Part shown: piece by piece, positions 1 to 8,698 of the stretch | How the letters are laid out: every line of letters starts with the position of its first letter | Position numbering within the stretch: position 1 is the first letter of the stretch | Assembly: GCA_044508625.1 (NCBI GenBank) | Contig: JBIQHJ010000030.1 | Location: forward strand, 1-42,908 | Reading direction: 5' to 3' | Origin: Castellaniella sp044508625 | GTDB lineage: Bacteria > Pseudomonadota > Gammaproteobacteria > Burkholderiales > Burkholderiaceae_B | DNA length: 42,908 nt | Notes under the pieces: model-generated | What the model was told of the DNA's origin: nothing | The model's input: the letters and a program-made list of their open reading frames with translations, nothing else | The model's database searches: none | Program-made: the position numbers and the translations under genes

Positions 1-3000
1 ATCGACCAGGTGAACCCGGTGCGCAATTCGCGCAGCACCGTGGGCACCATGACCGAGCTCAACGACCACCTCAAGCTGCTCTACGCACGCGCGGGCCACC
101 TGCACTGCGCGGGCTGCGCCCGGCCCGTCGAGCGCGACACGCCGGCCAGCATCGCGCGGCAGCTCGCCACGCGCTGCGCGGCGCGCGACCCGCGGCTGAT
201 CGTGACCTTCCCGGTCTCGGTGCCGGCCAACTTCAGCGACGAGGAGGTGCGCGGCTTTCTCGAGCAGCAGGGCTACACCCGCATCCACCGCGCCGAGGAC
301 CCCGCCCCGCCGCCGGCTCAGGGCCGCAAGGCGGCCGCCAAGGCCGCCAAGGCGATCCCCGCCAGGCGCATCCTGCACGTGATCCAGGACCGCTTCCGCC
401 TGAGCGGCGCCGAGCCCTCGCGCGTGGACGAGGCCCTCGAGACCGCGCTCGCGCAGGGCAACGGGCGCGTGACGGTGCACGCGCAGTTCGAGGACACCGA
501 GGAGGAATGGCGCTTCAGCGCGGGCCTGCACTGCGCCCACTGCGATATCGAATACAGCACGCCGCTGCCCAGCACATTTTCCTTCAATTCGCCCCTGGGC
601 GCCTGCGAGCACTGCCGCGGATTCGGCCGGGTGATGGGCATCGACTACGGCCTGGTGGTGCCGGACCCCTCGCGCAGCCTGCGCGGCGGCGCGATCAAGC
701 CCTGGCAGACCGCCAGCTACAAGGAATGCCAGGAGGAAATGGAACGCTATGCGCCGCGCGCCGGCGTGCGCCTGGACGTGCCCTGGCGCGACCTCGAGCC
801 CGCCGAGCGCGAGTGGGTGATCGGCGGCGACCCCGACTGGAAGGGCGGCCCCTCGGCCTGGAAACATCAATGGTACGGCGCCCAGCGCTTCTTCGACTGG
901 CTCGAATCGCGGGCCTACAAGATGCACGTGCGCGTGCTGCTGTCCAAGTACCGCAGCTACACGCCCTGCCCCCACTGCGGGGGCTCGCGCCTCAAGCCCG
1001 ACGCGACGCTCTGGCGGCTGGGGCGCGACACCGAGCCGCAGCCCGGCTATCCGCGCTTCATGCCGGTGCACGCGCGCTGGACGCGCGAGCAGCTCGACGC
1101 CCTGCCCGGCCTGGGCCTGCACGACCTGATGCGCCTGCCCATCGAGCGCGTGCGCGACTGCTTCGAGCGCATCGAGCTCGGCCAGGCGGTCGACGAGGCC
1201 CTGGGCCAGCTCCTCGACGAGATCCGCACGCGCCTGCGCTTCCTGTGCGACGTGGGGCTGGGCTACCTGTCGCTGGACCGGCAGAGCCGCACGCTGTCCG
1301 GCGGCGAGGTCCAGCGCATCAACCTCACGACGGCCCTGGGCACCTCGCTGGTGAACACGCTGTTCGTGCTGGACGAGCCCTCGATCGGCCTGCACCCGCG
1401 CGACATCCACCGCATCGTGCAGGTCATGCTGCGCCTGCGCACCCACGGCAACACGCTGGTGGTGGTCGAGCACGACCCGCAGGTGATGGTCGCCGCCGAC
1501 CGCGTCCTGGACATCGGCCCGGGGCCGGGCGAGCGCGGCGGCCGGATCATGTTCGACGGCACGCCCGAGGCGCTCGCCCGCTCGGGCACGCTGACGGGCC
1601 GCTACCTGAGCGGCGAGACACGGATCGAGGCGCCGCGCCCCATGCCGGTGGCCGACGCCACGCCGCGCCTGATCCTGCAGGGCGCGCAGGCCAACAACCT
1701 CAAGAACATCTCGGTCTCCATCCCGCTGGGCCGCCTGGTGTGCCTGACCGGCGTGTCGGGCTCGGGCAAGTCGACGCTGGTCCAGGACGTGCTGCATCCC
1801 GCGATGCTCAAGCACCTGGGCCGGCCGACCGAGGCGCCGGGCGCGCACGACGCCCTGCTGGGCGCCGAGCAGCTCGCCGACATCGTGCTGGTGGACCAGA
1901 CGCCGATCGGCAAGACCGCGCGCTCCAATCCGGCCAGCTACGTCGGCGCATTCGATGCGATCCGCAAGCTGTTCGCCGCCGCGCCCCTGGCGCGCGAGCG
2001 CGGCTACACGGCAGGCACCTTCAGCTTCAACACGGGCGACGGACGCTGCCCGGGCTGCGGCGGCACGGGCTTCGAGCACGTCGAGATGCAGTTCCTCTCG
2101 GACGTGTACCTGCGCTGCCCGGACTGCGACGGCCGGCGCTTCCGGCCGCAGATCCTCGAGGTCCGCATCGAGCACATGGGCCGCGACGCCTCGATCGACG
2201 AGGTGCTCGACATGACGGTCAGCGAGGCGCTGGATTTCTTCAAGGGCCTGCGCGACGTGCAATGGGCGCTGGCGCCGCTGGCCGACGTGGGCCTGGAGTA
2301 CCTGCGGCTGGGCCAGCCCGTGCCCACGCTGTCGGGCGGCGAGGCCCAGCGCCTGAAGCTCGCCGGCCACCTCGCCCAGGCCGCGCAGTCGCAGGCCTCG
2401 AGCCGCGGGCCGGCGGCCAAGGGCAGCCTGTTCCTGTTCGACGAGCCGACCACGGGCCTGCATTTCGACGACATCGCGCGCCTGATGCGCGCGTTCCGCA
2501 AGCTGCTGGCCGCCGGCCACTCGCTGCTGATCATCGAGCACAACCTGGACGTGATCCGCGCCGCCGACTGGCTGATCGACCTCGGCCCCGAGGGCGGCGA
2601 CCAGGGCGGCCGGATCGTCGCCGAGGGCACCCCGGAAACCCTGATGGCGCGGGCCGATTCGCACACCGGGCGCGCGCTGGCGGACTACGTCCGCGGCCTC
2701 GAGTCGCGCCGCAGCCTGCTGGCCGAGCCGCCCGCCGGCTACGCGGCCGCCGCGCCGCGCGCCGAGGCCTCGCGCGACATCCACATCGTCAACGCCCGCG
2801 AGCACAACCTCAAGGGCATCGACGTGCACATCCCGCGCGACGCCTTCACGGTGATCACCGGCGTCTCGGGCTCGGGCAAGTCGACGCTGGCCTTCGACAT
2901 CCTGTTCAACGAGGGGCAGCGCCGCTACCTCGAATCCCTGAACGCCTATGCGCGCGCGATCGTGCAGCCCGCCGGCAAGCCCGACGTGGACGCGATCTAC

Positions 3001-5421
3001 GGCATCCCGCCCACGGTGGCGATCGAGCAGCGCACCAGCCGCGGCGGCCGCAAGTCGACCGTGGCGACGATGACCGAGATCCACCATTTCCTGCGCCTGC
3101 TCTACGTCAAGCTGGGCACGCAGATGTGCCCGGACTGCCAGGTCCCCGTCGAACCCCAGACGCCGGAGCAGATCGTCGCGCAACTGCTGCGCGACCACGC
3201 GGGCGAGCACGTCGGCCTGCTGGCGCCCCTGGTCGTGGCGCGCAAGGGCTACTACACCGACCTCGCGAAATGGGCGGCGTCGCACGGCCACACCCACCTG
3301 CGGGTGGACGGCGAGTTCATCCCGGTGGCCCCCTGGCCGCGCCTGGACCGCTACCGCGAGCACACGATCGAGCTGCCGGTGCGCGACCTGATCGTGGACG
3401 TGCGCGACGAGGGGACGCTGCGCGAGGCGGTGCGCGAGGCCCTGGCGCTGGGGCGCGGGCGCTTCAGCCTGCTCGCCGGCCTGACGCCGGGGGCTGGCGG
3501 CGGCCTCGAGGCGCGCCGCGCGGCAGGACTCGCCCCCAAGCCCGAAACCCTGACCTTCTCGATCAAGCGCGCCTGCCCGAGCTGCGGCACGAGCTTTCCC
3601 GAGCCCGATCCCCGGCTGTTCTCGTACAACTCGCGCCATGGCTGGTGCACGCATTGCTTCGGCACCGGCCTGCAGCTCGCGGGCTTCACCGAGGACCAGA
3701 GCGGCGAGGAGGCGGCCTGGAACGAATGGGCCGACGGCGATACGCTGGCGCCCTGCCCGCACTGCAAGGGCCAGCGCCTCAACCGCGTGGCCCTGGCCTT
3801 CCGCTGGCGCGGCCGCTCGATCGCCGAGCTGGCCTCGATGGCGGTCAGCGACGCCCAGCGGTTCTTCCTCGGCATCGGCGGCCAGGGCCGCGAGGGCGAG
3901 ATCGCGCGCGACGTGCTCGCCGAGATCCGCAGCCGCCTGAACTTCATGGAGTCCGTGGGCCTGGGCTACCTGGCGCTGGACCGCGCCTCGCCCACGCTGT
4001 CGGGCGGCGAGGCGCAGCGCATCCGCCTGGCCGCGCAACTGGGCTCGAACCTGCAAGGCGTGTGCTATGTGCTGGACGAGCCCACCATCGGCCTGCATCC
4101 GCGCGACAACCGCATCCTGCTCGACGCCCTGGCGCGGCTGGAGGGCAACGGCAACACCCTGGTGGTGGTCGAGCACGACGAGGACACCATCCGCCGGGCC
4201 GGCCACGTCATCGACTTCGGGCCGGGCGCGGGCGTGCGCGGCGGCATGGTGGTCGCGCAAGGCAGCGTCGGCGACATCATGGACAACCCCGCCTCCCTCA
4301 CGGGCCGCTACCTGCGCGAGCCGCTGCGCCACCCCATGGCCGGGCGCCGGACGGTCGAGGACGGCACGCCCATGATCGAGATCGTGGACGCCGACCTGCA
4401 CAATCTGCAAAAGGTGCGCGCGCGCATCCCGGTGGGGCGGCTGAGCGTCGTGACCGGCGTGTCGGGCTCGGGCAAGTCGACCCTGGCGCGCGACGTGCTG
4501 CTGGACAACCTGGCGCGCGCGGTGTCCGCCCGCAAGGCGCCCGCGTGGCGCGGCTGCGCCTCGATCACGGGATGGCAGGCGATCGACCGCGTGCTCGAGG
4601 TGGACCAGACGCCGATCGGCAAGACGCCGCGGTCCTGCCCGGCGACCTACGTGGGCTTCTGGGACGACGTGCGCAAGCTGTTCGCCAGCACCCGCGAGGC
4701 GCGCATGCGGGGCTGGACGAGTTCGCGATTTTCGTTCAACACGGGCGAGGGCCGCTGTCCCGAATGCGAGGGCCAGGGCATGCGCACCATCGAGATGAGC
4801 TTCCTGCCCGACGTCAAGGTGCCCTGCGACGCCTGCCACGGCGCGCGCTTCAACCAAGAGACCCTGGGGGTGCGCTGGCGCGATCGCAGCGCGGGCGAGC
4901 TGCTGCGCATGGAGGTGGACGAGGCGGTCGGCCATTTCGCCGCGCACCGCAAGATCTCGCGCGCGCTGCAGCTCATGCAGGACGTGGGCCTGGGCTACCT
5001 GACGCTCGGCCAGCCCTCGCCCACGCTGTCGGGCGGCGAGGCCCAGCGCATCAAGCTGGTCACCGAGCTCACCAAGGCGCACCTGGACGAGGGCCTGACG
5101 CGCACCGGGCGCGCCTCGCGCGCGCCGCATACGCTGTACGTGCTGGACGAGCCCACCGTGGGCCTGTCGACCGCCGACGTGGAAAAGCTGATCCGCGTGC
5201 TGCACCGCCTGGTCGACGCGGGCAACACCGTGGTGGTGATCGAGCACAACCTGGACGTCATCGCCGAGGCCGACTGGATCCTGGACCTGGGCCCGGAAGG
5301 CGGCGACGGCGGCGGGCGGCTGGTCGCCGAGGGCAGCCCCGAGCATCTCGCGGACGCCGCCACCCACACCGGCCGGGTCCTGGCCGAGTTCCTCGCCCGC
5401 CAGGCGAGCCAGGCCGCATGA
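1..5421 (+). CDS. uvrA: Tandem double-length excinuclease ABC subunit A (UvrA), 5' truncated by window edge
   Basis: DNA-damage recognition ATPase of nucleotide excision repair. The reading frame is open from base 1, so the true start lies upstream. Two complete UvrA-like modules are fused, giving four ABC ATPase domains in the full protein. Three Walker A motifs (GVSGSGKST) are seen at about nt 1750, 2860 and 4456; the first should lie off the left edge. Four ABC signatures (LSGGE) occur at about nt 1294, 2329, 3997 and 5026, followed by Walker B (LDEP/FDEP) and EHD or EHN switch motifs. Zinc-finger CxxC pairs lie in each module (for example CPHC, CPGC, CPEC). Over 1800 residues are present against about 940 for ordinary UvrA; such tandem UvrAs are known in Burkholderiales and related bacteria. 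The stop overlaps the next small ORF as TGATG. Confidence 0.93.
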   Translation: MDQVNPVRNSRSTVGTMTELNDHLKLLYARAGHLHCAGCARPVERDTPASIARQLATRCAARDPRLIVTFPVSVPANFSDEEVRGFLEQQGYTRIHRAEDPAPPPAQGRKAAAKAAKAIPARRILHVIQDRFRLSGAEPSRVDEALETALAQGNGRVTVHAQFEDTEEEWRFSAGLHCAHCDIEYSTPLPSTFSFNSPLGACEHCRGFGRVMGIDYGLVVPDPSRSLRGGAIKPWQTASYKECQEEMERYAPRAGVRLDVPWRDLEPAEREWVIGGDPDWKGGPSAWKHQWYGAQRFFDWLESRAYKMHVRVLLSKYRSYTPCPHCGGSRLKPDATLWRLGRDTEPQPGYPRFMPVHARWTREQLDALPGLGLHDLMRLPIERVRDCFERIELGQAVDEALGQLLDEIRTRLRFLCDVGLGYLSLDRQSRTLSGGEVQRINLTTALGTSLVNTLFVLDEPSIGLHPRDIHRIVQVMLRLRTHGNTLVVVEHDPQVMVAADRVLDIGPGPGERGGRIMFDGTPEALARSGTLTGRYLSGETRIEAPRPMPVADATPRLILQGAQANNLKNISVSIPLGRLVCLTGVSGSGKSTLVQDVLHPAMLKHLGRPTEAPGAHDALLGAEQLADIVLVDQTPIGKTARSNPASYVGAFDAIRKLFAAAPLARERGYTAGTFSFNTGDGRCPGCGGTGFEHVEMQFLSDVYLRCPDCDGRRFRPQILEVRIEHMGRDASIDEVLDMTVSEALDFFKGLRDVQWALAPLADVGLEYLRLGQPVPTLSGGEAQRLKLAGHLAQAAQSQASSRGPAAKGSLFLFDEPTTGLHFDDIARLMRAFRKLLAAGHSLLIIEHNLDVIRAADWLIDLGPEGGDQGGRIVAEGTPETLMARADSHTGRALADYVRGLESRRSLLAEPPAGYAAAAPRAEASRDIHIVNAREHNLKGIDVHIPRDAFTVITGVSGSGKSTLAFDILFNEGQRRYLESLNAYARAIVQPAGKPDVDAIYGIPPTVAIEQRTSRGGRKSTVATMTEIHHFLRLLYVKLGTQMCPDCQVPVEPQTPEQIVAQLLRDHAGEHVGLLAPLVVARKGYYTDLAKWAASHGHTHLRVDGEFIPVAPWPRLDRYREHTIELPVRDLIVDVRDEGTLREAVREALALGRGRFSLLAGLTPGAGGGLEARRAAGLAPKPETLTFSIKRACPSCGTSFPEPDPRLFSYNSRHGWCTHCFGTGLQLAGFTEDQSGEEAAWNEWADGDTLAPCPHCKGQRLNRVALAFRWRGRSIAELASMAVSDAQRFFLGIGGQGREGEIARDVLAEIRSRLNFMESVGLGYLALDRASPTLSGGEAQRIRLAAQLGSNLQGVCYVLDEPTIGLHPRDNRILLDALARLEGNGNTLVVVEHDEDTIRRAGHVIDFGPGAGVRGGMVVAQGSVGDIMDNPASLTGRYLREPLRHPMAGRRTVEDGTPMIEIVDADLHNLQKVRARIPVGRLSVVTGVSGSGKSTLARDVLLDNLARAVSARKAPAWRGCASITGWQAIDRVLEVDQTPIGKTPRSCPATYVGFWDDVRKLFASTREARMRGWTSSRFSFNTGEGRCPECEGQGMRTIEMSFLPDVKVPCDACHGARFNQETLGVRWRDRSAGELLRMEVDEAVGHFAAHRKISRALQLMQDVGLGYLTLGQPSPTLSGGEAQRIKLVTELTKAHLDEGLTRTGRASRAPHTLYVLDEPTVGLSTADVEKLIRVLHRLVDAGNTVVVIEHNLDVIAEADWILDLGPEGGDGGGRLVAEGSPEHLADAATHTGRVLAEFLARQASQAA

Positions 5422-5558
5422 TGCGCCGGGGGCCGCTCGATGAGCCCAGCCATGCGAATGCCCGTCGCGCCGGAGGCCTCCCGATGAGCGCCGCCACACG
5501 GGTGCCGGACGCACTGGGGGCCATGCGGGCGCCGGACACGCCGGGGGCCGCTCGATGA
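5421..5558 (+). CDS. Possible 45-residue bridging ORF between uvrA and the pabC-like gene
   Basis: This is a short open frame whose ATG shares one base with the uvrA stop (TGATG at 5419-5423). Its TGA sits inside the ATGA that starts the next gene (5555-5558), so ribosomes could be handed across both junctions. The encoded peptide is rich in Arg, Ala, Gly and Pro and matches no family I recognise. Its second half (from an internal ATG at 5484) begins MSAATRVPDA, nearly the same as the MSAARVPDAS that starts the downstream aminotransferase. It may therefore be a duplicated and decayed gene start rather than a functional peptide. Expression is not shown by the sequence. Confidence 0.3.
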   Translation: MRRGPLDEPSHANARRAGGLPMSAATRVPDALGAMRAPDTPGAAR

Positions 5559-5560
5559 GC
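5424..5560 (+). repeat. 22-bp direct repeat flanking a duplicated gene start
   Basis: An identical 22-bp sequence (CGCCGGGGGCCGCTCGATGA plus GC) occurs at 5424-5445 and 5539-5560. The second copy contains the start codon of the aminotransferase gene. Between them, 5484-5512 repeats the first codons of that gene imperfectly. The picture is a local tandem duplication of about 115 bp across the gene start. Confidence 0.8.
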
Positions 5561-6232
5561 GCCGCGCGCGTGCCGGATGCATCGCCCGAGCTGATCGAGA
5601 CCATGCGGCTGGAGGACGGTGCGGTCGCGCTGTGGCCGGGGCACCGCGCGCGCCTCGCGCGCTCGGCCGCGGCGCTGGGGTATTCCCTGGACCTGGCCGC
5701 GGTGGACGGCCTGCTCGCGCACGCCTGCGCGGCCGCGCCGGCCGGCGCCTTCCGCCTGCGCCTGCTGGTCGGCCCGGACGGCGCGGGCCGCATCGCGCGC
5801 CATCCCCTGCCCGGCACCCCCCAGCCCGTGCGCCTGCGCCTGGCCCCCGAGCCCCTGGACGCGGACGCCTTCTGGCTGGCGCACAAGACCACGCATCGGC
5901 CGTGGTTCGCGGCGGCCGAGGCCTGGCTGCACGCGCACCCCGGCGTGTTCGACGTGATCCATGGCAACGCGCGCGGCGAGCTGTGCGAAGGCAGCCGCTG
6001 CAATGTGTACGTACGCGACGCGGACGGCGCCTGGCTGACGCCGCCGCTGGCCAGCGGCCTGCTGCCGGGCGTGCAGCGCCAGGCCCTGCTGGAGGGCGGG
6101 CTGGCGCGCGAGGCGCCGCTGTCGCTCGCCGACCTGCGCGCGGCGCCCGCGCTGCGGGCCTCGAACGCCCTGCGCGGCTGGCTGGATGCCCGCCTGGATA
6201 CGGAGGACGTCCCGGCACCAAGGGCCGCCTAG
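5555..6232 (+). CDS. Class IV aminotransferase, 4-amino-4-deoxychorismate lyase (PabC)-like
   Basis: PLP-dependent fold-type IV enzyme of 225 residues. The closest role is release of pyruvate from aminodeoxychorismate to give p-aminobenzoate for folate. The likely PLP lysine is K111 in LAHKTTHR, and the cofactor-binding stretch is ELCEGSRCNVYV (E145). Both match PabC-type proteins better than branched-chain or D-amino-acid aminotransferases. It is shorter than E. coli PabC (269 residues), mostly because the N-terminal part is compact. No pabA or pabB is adjacent, so the specific substrate is inference. The chosen ATG lies in an ATGA overlap with the preceding small ORF; no clear Shine-Dalgarno precedes it, which fits translational coupling. 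It converges on tcdA across 124 bp. Confidence 0.75.
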   Translation: MSAARVPDASPELIETMRLEDGAVALWPGHRARLARSAAALGYSLDLAAVDGLLAHACAAAPAGAFRLRLLVGPDGAGRIARHPLPGTPQPVRLRLAPEPLDADAFWLAHKTTHRPWFAAAEAWLHAHPGVFDVIHGNARGELCEGSRCNVYVRDADGAWLTPPLASGLLPGVQRQALLEGGLAREAPLSLADLRAAPALRASNALRGWLDARLDTEDVPAPRAA

Positions 6233-6356
6233 ACGCGGGGACCAAGGCCGGCGCGGCCCGGCAACGCCATGGCATGGCCGGCCGGACGCCGACAATGCCG
6301 TGGCAGGGAATCTACCCGACCGCGGCACGGCCGGGAGGCAGCCCCGTGCGACGGAT

Positions 6357-7238
6357 CTACCCGGCCCCGCCGTGGCCGGCCAGGGCCAGGCCCTGGCGCA
6401 GGGCGCGGTCGGCGGCGGCCATCCCCATGGTGGCCGTGACGGTGACGGCCGAGCCGTAGCCGGCGCAGGACAGGCCCTGGAGCCCGGCGCCCTCGCGCGG
6501 CGCCCGCCAGGCCTCGGGCAGGATCGCCGGCTGGTCGAACCACAGGCAGGAAACACCCATCCGGGCCGGACGCCGGCTGGGCTTGCCGCCCGCCTCGCCG
6601 CCGCGGGGATAGCCGTGGTGCCGCCGCAGGACCTGGCGCACGCGCCCGAGCAGCGCATCGTGCACGGCCTGCGACAGGTCGCCGGCCCGCAAGGCCAGCG
6701 GATCGGTCTTGCCGCCCGCCCCGCCGCACACGACCACCGGCCAGCCCGCGGCGCGGGCCGCGAGGATCATCGCGACCTTGGCCGGCACCTGGTCGGTGCA
6801 GTCCACGAGGACGCCCGGCCCCGGCCCGGCAGCCAGGATCCCGGCGGCGTTGCCGGCGCCGATGAAATCGTCGACCGGCCGCACGGCGCAGCCGGGATTG
6901 ATGTCGCGCACGCGCTCGGCCATGGCCTCGACCTTGGCGCGGCCCAGGGTGCTGTCCAGGGCGTGCGCCTGGCGATTGATGTTGGATTCGGCGATGTGGT
7001 CCAGGTCGACCAGGGTCAGGGCGCCGACCCCGGACCGCGCCAGGGCCTCGACGCACCAGGTGCCGACCCCGCCGATGCCCGCGACCACGACGCGCAGGCC
7101 GGCCAGGGCCGCGAGAGCGCCCGGGCCGTAGAGCCGGTCTATCCCGCCAAAGCGCCGCGCCGCGTCGATATCGGGACGATGCGCGAGGGTCGCGGGCGCG
7201 GCGTCGGGCGCCGTCGCCGGGGGGAGGTCCGGGGTCAT
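6357..7238 (-). CDS. tcdA: tRNA threonylcarbamoyladenosine dehydratase (TcdA/CsdL family)
   Basis: E1-like (ThiF/MoeB/HesA fold) ATP-dependent enzyme that cyclises t6A37 in tRNA to ct6A. The N-terminal part has FGGIDRLYG followed by the nucleotide-binding loop VVVAGIGGVGTWCVEAL, then LVDLDHIAESNINRQ, DCTDQVPAKVAM and the C-terminal SCAGYGSAVTVTATMG typical of TcdA. It has 294 residues with this start (E. coli about 268). An alternative ATG at 7274 adds MAGYRHPLPRPP and has a GAGGA about 12 bases upstream, so the start is uncertain. The usual CysE-type partner genes csdA and csdE are not adjacent. Threonylcarbamoyl-AMP synthase, which makes the t6A precursor, is encoded at 13.7-14.9 kb. Confidence 0.9.
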   Translation of the reverse strand: MTPDLPPATAPDAAPATLAHRPDIDAARRFGGIDRLYGPGALAALAGLRVVVAGIGGVGTWCVEALARSGVGALTLVDLDHIAESNINRQAHALDSTLGRAKVEAMAERVRDINPGCAVRPVDDFIGAGNAAGILAAGPGPGVLVDCTDQVPAKVAMILAARAAGWPVVVCGGAGGKTDPLALRAGDLSQAVHDALLGRVRQVLRRHHGYPRGGEAGGKPSRRPARMGVSCLWFDQPAILPEAWRAPREGAGLQGLSCAGYGSAVTVTATMGMAAADRALRQGLALAGHGGAG

Positions 7239-7309
7239 GGGAGGTCTGGGGAGGGGATGCCGATAGCCGGCCATTTTACCGGACAGTCCTCGGCGCCGGA
7301 CAAGTCCTC

Positions 7310-7315
7310 TACAAT
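7310..7315 (+). promoter_or_regulatory. Candidate -10 element for the chaC-like gene
   Basis: TACAAT lies between the divergent tcdA and chaC-like genes, in a locally less GC-rich stretch. No good -35 element is found at the usual spacing, so the call rests on the -10 and its position about 28 bases before the likely ATG. Confidence 0.35.
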
Positions 7316-7316
7316 A

Positions 7317-7367
7317 GGGGCTCGATTCCAGCGGCCCCAGGCAATGGGGGTCGATTCCCGCAGCCCC
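7317..7367 (+). repeat. Imperfect 22-bp direct repeat at the chaC-like gene start
   Basis: Copies at 7317-7338 and 7346-7367 agree at 19 of 22 positions; the core is TCGATTCC-n-GC-n-GCCCC. The candidate ATG at 7344 lies in the 7-base spacer. The duplication makes the true start of the gene uncertain. Confidence 0.7.
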
Positions 7368-8042
7368 GGATTGCAAGCGCCCGTGAACACCCCAACGTCG
7401 TCCCTCCGCCAAGCCCCGCCCACCGTCCGGAGCTTCAGGCTGCTGGACGCCGCCGAGCACCAGGCCTCGATCGAGCGTACGCTGCACGGCTGGGACGGCC
7501 GCAGCGACCTGTGGGTGTTCGGCTACGGCTCACTGGTCTGGCGCCCCGAATTCGATCACGTCGAGGCGCGCCTGGGGCGCATCCACGGCTACCATCGCGC
7601 GCTGTGCCTGTGGTCGCGCGTCAACCGCGGGACGCCCGAGGTGCCCGGCCTGGTGTTCGGCCTGGACGTCGGCGGCTCGTGCCAGGGCCGGGTCTACCGG
7701 ATCGCCGCCGGCCTCGTCCCGGACACCATGACCGCGCTGTGGCGCCGCGAGATGCCCACCGGGGCCTACATCCCGCGCTGGCTGGCCTGCCGGACCGGCC
7801 AGGGCGCCGTCCGCGCGCTGGTGTTCACCATGGACCGCAGCGACGACGGCTACGCCCCCGACCTCTCGCTGGACCAGATCGTGCCCATCGTGCGCCAGGG
7901 CCACGGCCGCTACGGCCCCTGCGTCGAATACGTGCTGCAAACCGCCCAGGCCCTCGAGGCCGCCGGCATCCAGGACCGCAGGCTGCGCGCCATCGCGCGC
8001 GCCGTCGCGGCCGACCAGGCATCCGCCGCGCACCCGCGCTAA
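7344..8042 (+). CDS. chaC: ChaC-family glutathione-specific gamma-glutamylcyclotransferase
   Basis: A cytosolic enzyme expected to cleave glutathione to 5-oxoproline and Cys-Gly. The family substrate-binding loop YGSL is in LWVFGYGSLVWRPEF, followed by GYHRALCLWS, PGLVFGLD, GRVYRI and LWRREMPTGAY. In ChaC proteins the catalytic acid is a glutamate in the WxREM segment, which is present here (WRREM). The length is 232 residues from the ATG, close to E. coli ChaC (231). A GTG at 7383 is an alternative start. It faces away from tcdA and lies 16 bases before pdxH, so the two may be cotranscribed. A secreted gamma-glutamyltranspeptidase, also a glutathione-degrading enzyme, is encoded 2 kb downstream. 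Confidence 0.88.
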   Translation: MGVDSRSPGLQAPVNTPTSSLRQAPPTVRSFRLLDAAEHQASIERTLHGWDGRSDLWVFGYGSLVWRPEFDHVEARLGRIHGYHRALCLWSRVNRGTPEVPGLVFGLDVGGSCQGRVYRIAAGLVPDTMTALWRREMPTGAYIPRWLACRTGQGAVRALVFTMDRSDDGYAPDLSLDQIVPIVRQGHGRYGPCVEYVLQTAQALEAAGIQDRRLRAIARAVAADQASAAHPR

Positions 8043-8058
8043 AGGCTCCCCACCTGCC

Positions 8059-8688
8059 ATGTCCATCGCCGATATCCGCCAGACCTACCAGAAATTCGAA
8101 TTGCTGGAATCCTCCGCCGCCGGTGATCCCTTCGATCAGTTCGGGATCTGGTTCGAGCAGGCCCTGCACAGCGAGGTGCGCGAGCCCACGGCGATGACCC
8201 TGGCGACGGCGACGCCCGAGGGCCGGCCATCGGCGCGCATCGTGCTGCTCAAGGGCTACGACACGCAGGGCTTCGTGTTCTACACCAACTACGAATCGCG
8301 CAAGGGGCGCGAACTCGAGGCCAACGCCTGGGCCAGCCTGCTGTTCTTCTGGCCCGAGCTCGAGCGCCAGGTGCGCATCGAGGGCCGCGTGGCGCGGGTT
8401 TCCGCCGAGGAATCCGACGTCTATTTCCACAGCCGCCCGCTGGGGTCGCGCATCGGCGCCTGGGCCTCGCCGCAGAGCCGGCCGACGACCCGCGAGGCGC
8501 TGGCCGCGCGCGTGCGCGAGCTCACGCAGACCCTGGGCGAGGACCCCGCCCGCCCGCCGCACTGGGGGGGCTTCCGGCTGGTCCCCGAGACCATCGAATT
8601 CTGGCAGGGCCGGCCCTCGCGGCTGCACGATCGCCTGGCCTATGCGCGCGAGGGCGACGGCTGGACCCTGCGGCGCCTCGCTCCCTGA
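8059..8688 (+). CDS. pdxH: Pyridoxamine/pyridoxine 5'-phosphate oxidase
   Basis: FMN-dependent oxidase that makes pyridoxal 5'-phosphate, the last step of the salvage and DXP-dependent routes. At 209 residues it is close to the usual 210-220. Family landmarks in order are the N-terminal DPFDQFGIWFEQAL, the FMN phosphate region PSARIVLLKGYD, FVFYTNYESRKGREL, LLFFWPELERQVRIEG, SRPLGSRIGAWASPQS, and the C-terminal signature PETIEFWQGRPSRLHDRL. The last residues (WTLRRLAP) are the canonical PdxH ending. It sits in a compact plus-strand series chaC-pdxH-flavin reductase-purU with short gaps and no visible terminators. Confidence 0.97.
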   Translation: MSIADIRQTYQKFELLESSAAGDPFDQFGIWFEQALHSEVREPTAMTLATATPEGRPSARIVLLKGYDTQGFVFYTNYESRKGRELEANAWASLLFFWPELERQVRIEGRVARVSAEESDVYFHSRPLGSRIGAWASPQSRPTTREALAARVRELTQTLGEDPARPPHWGGFRLVPETIEFWQGRPSRLHDRLAYAREGDGWTLRRLAP

Positions 8689-8698
8689 GCGCTCATCC

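Noticed and set aside
507..5558. Very long open frame overlapping uvrA in another frame (also long antisense frames opposite the reductase genes at 18606-21533)
   Set aside because: High-GC codon bias leaves shadow frames open; their translations are Arg/Ala/Gly/Pro-rich and resemble no protein family.
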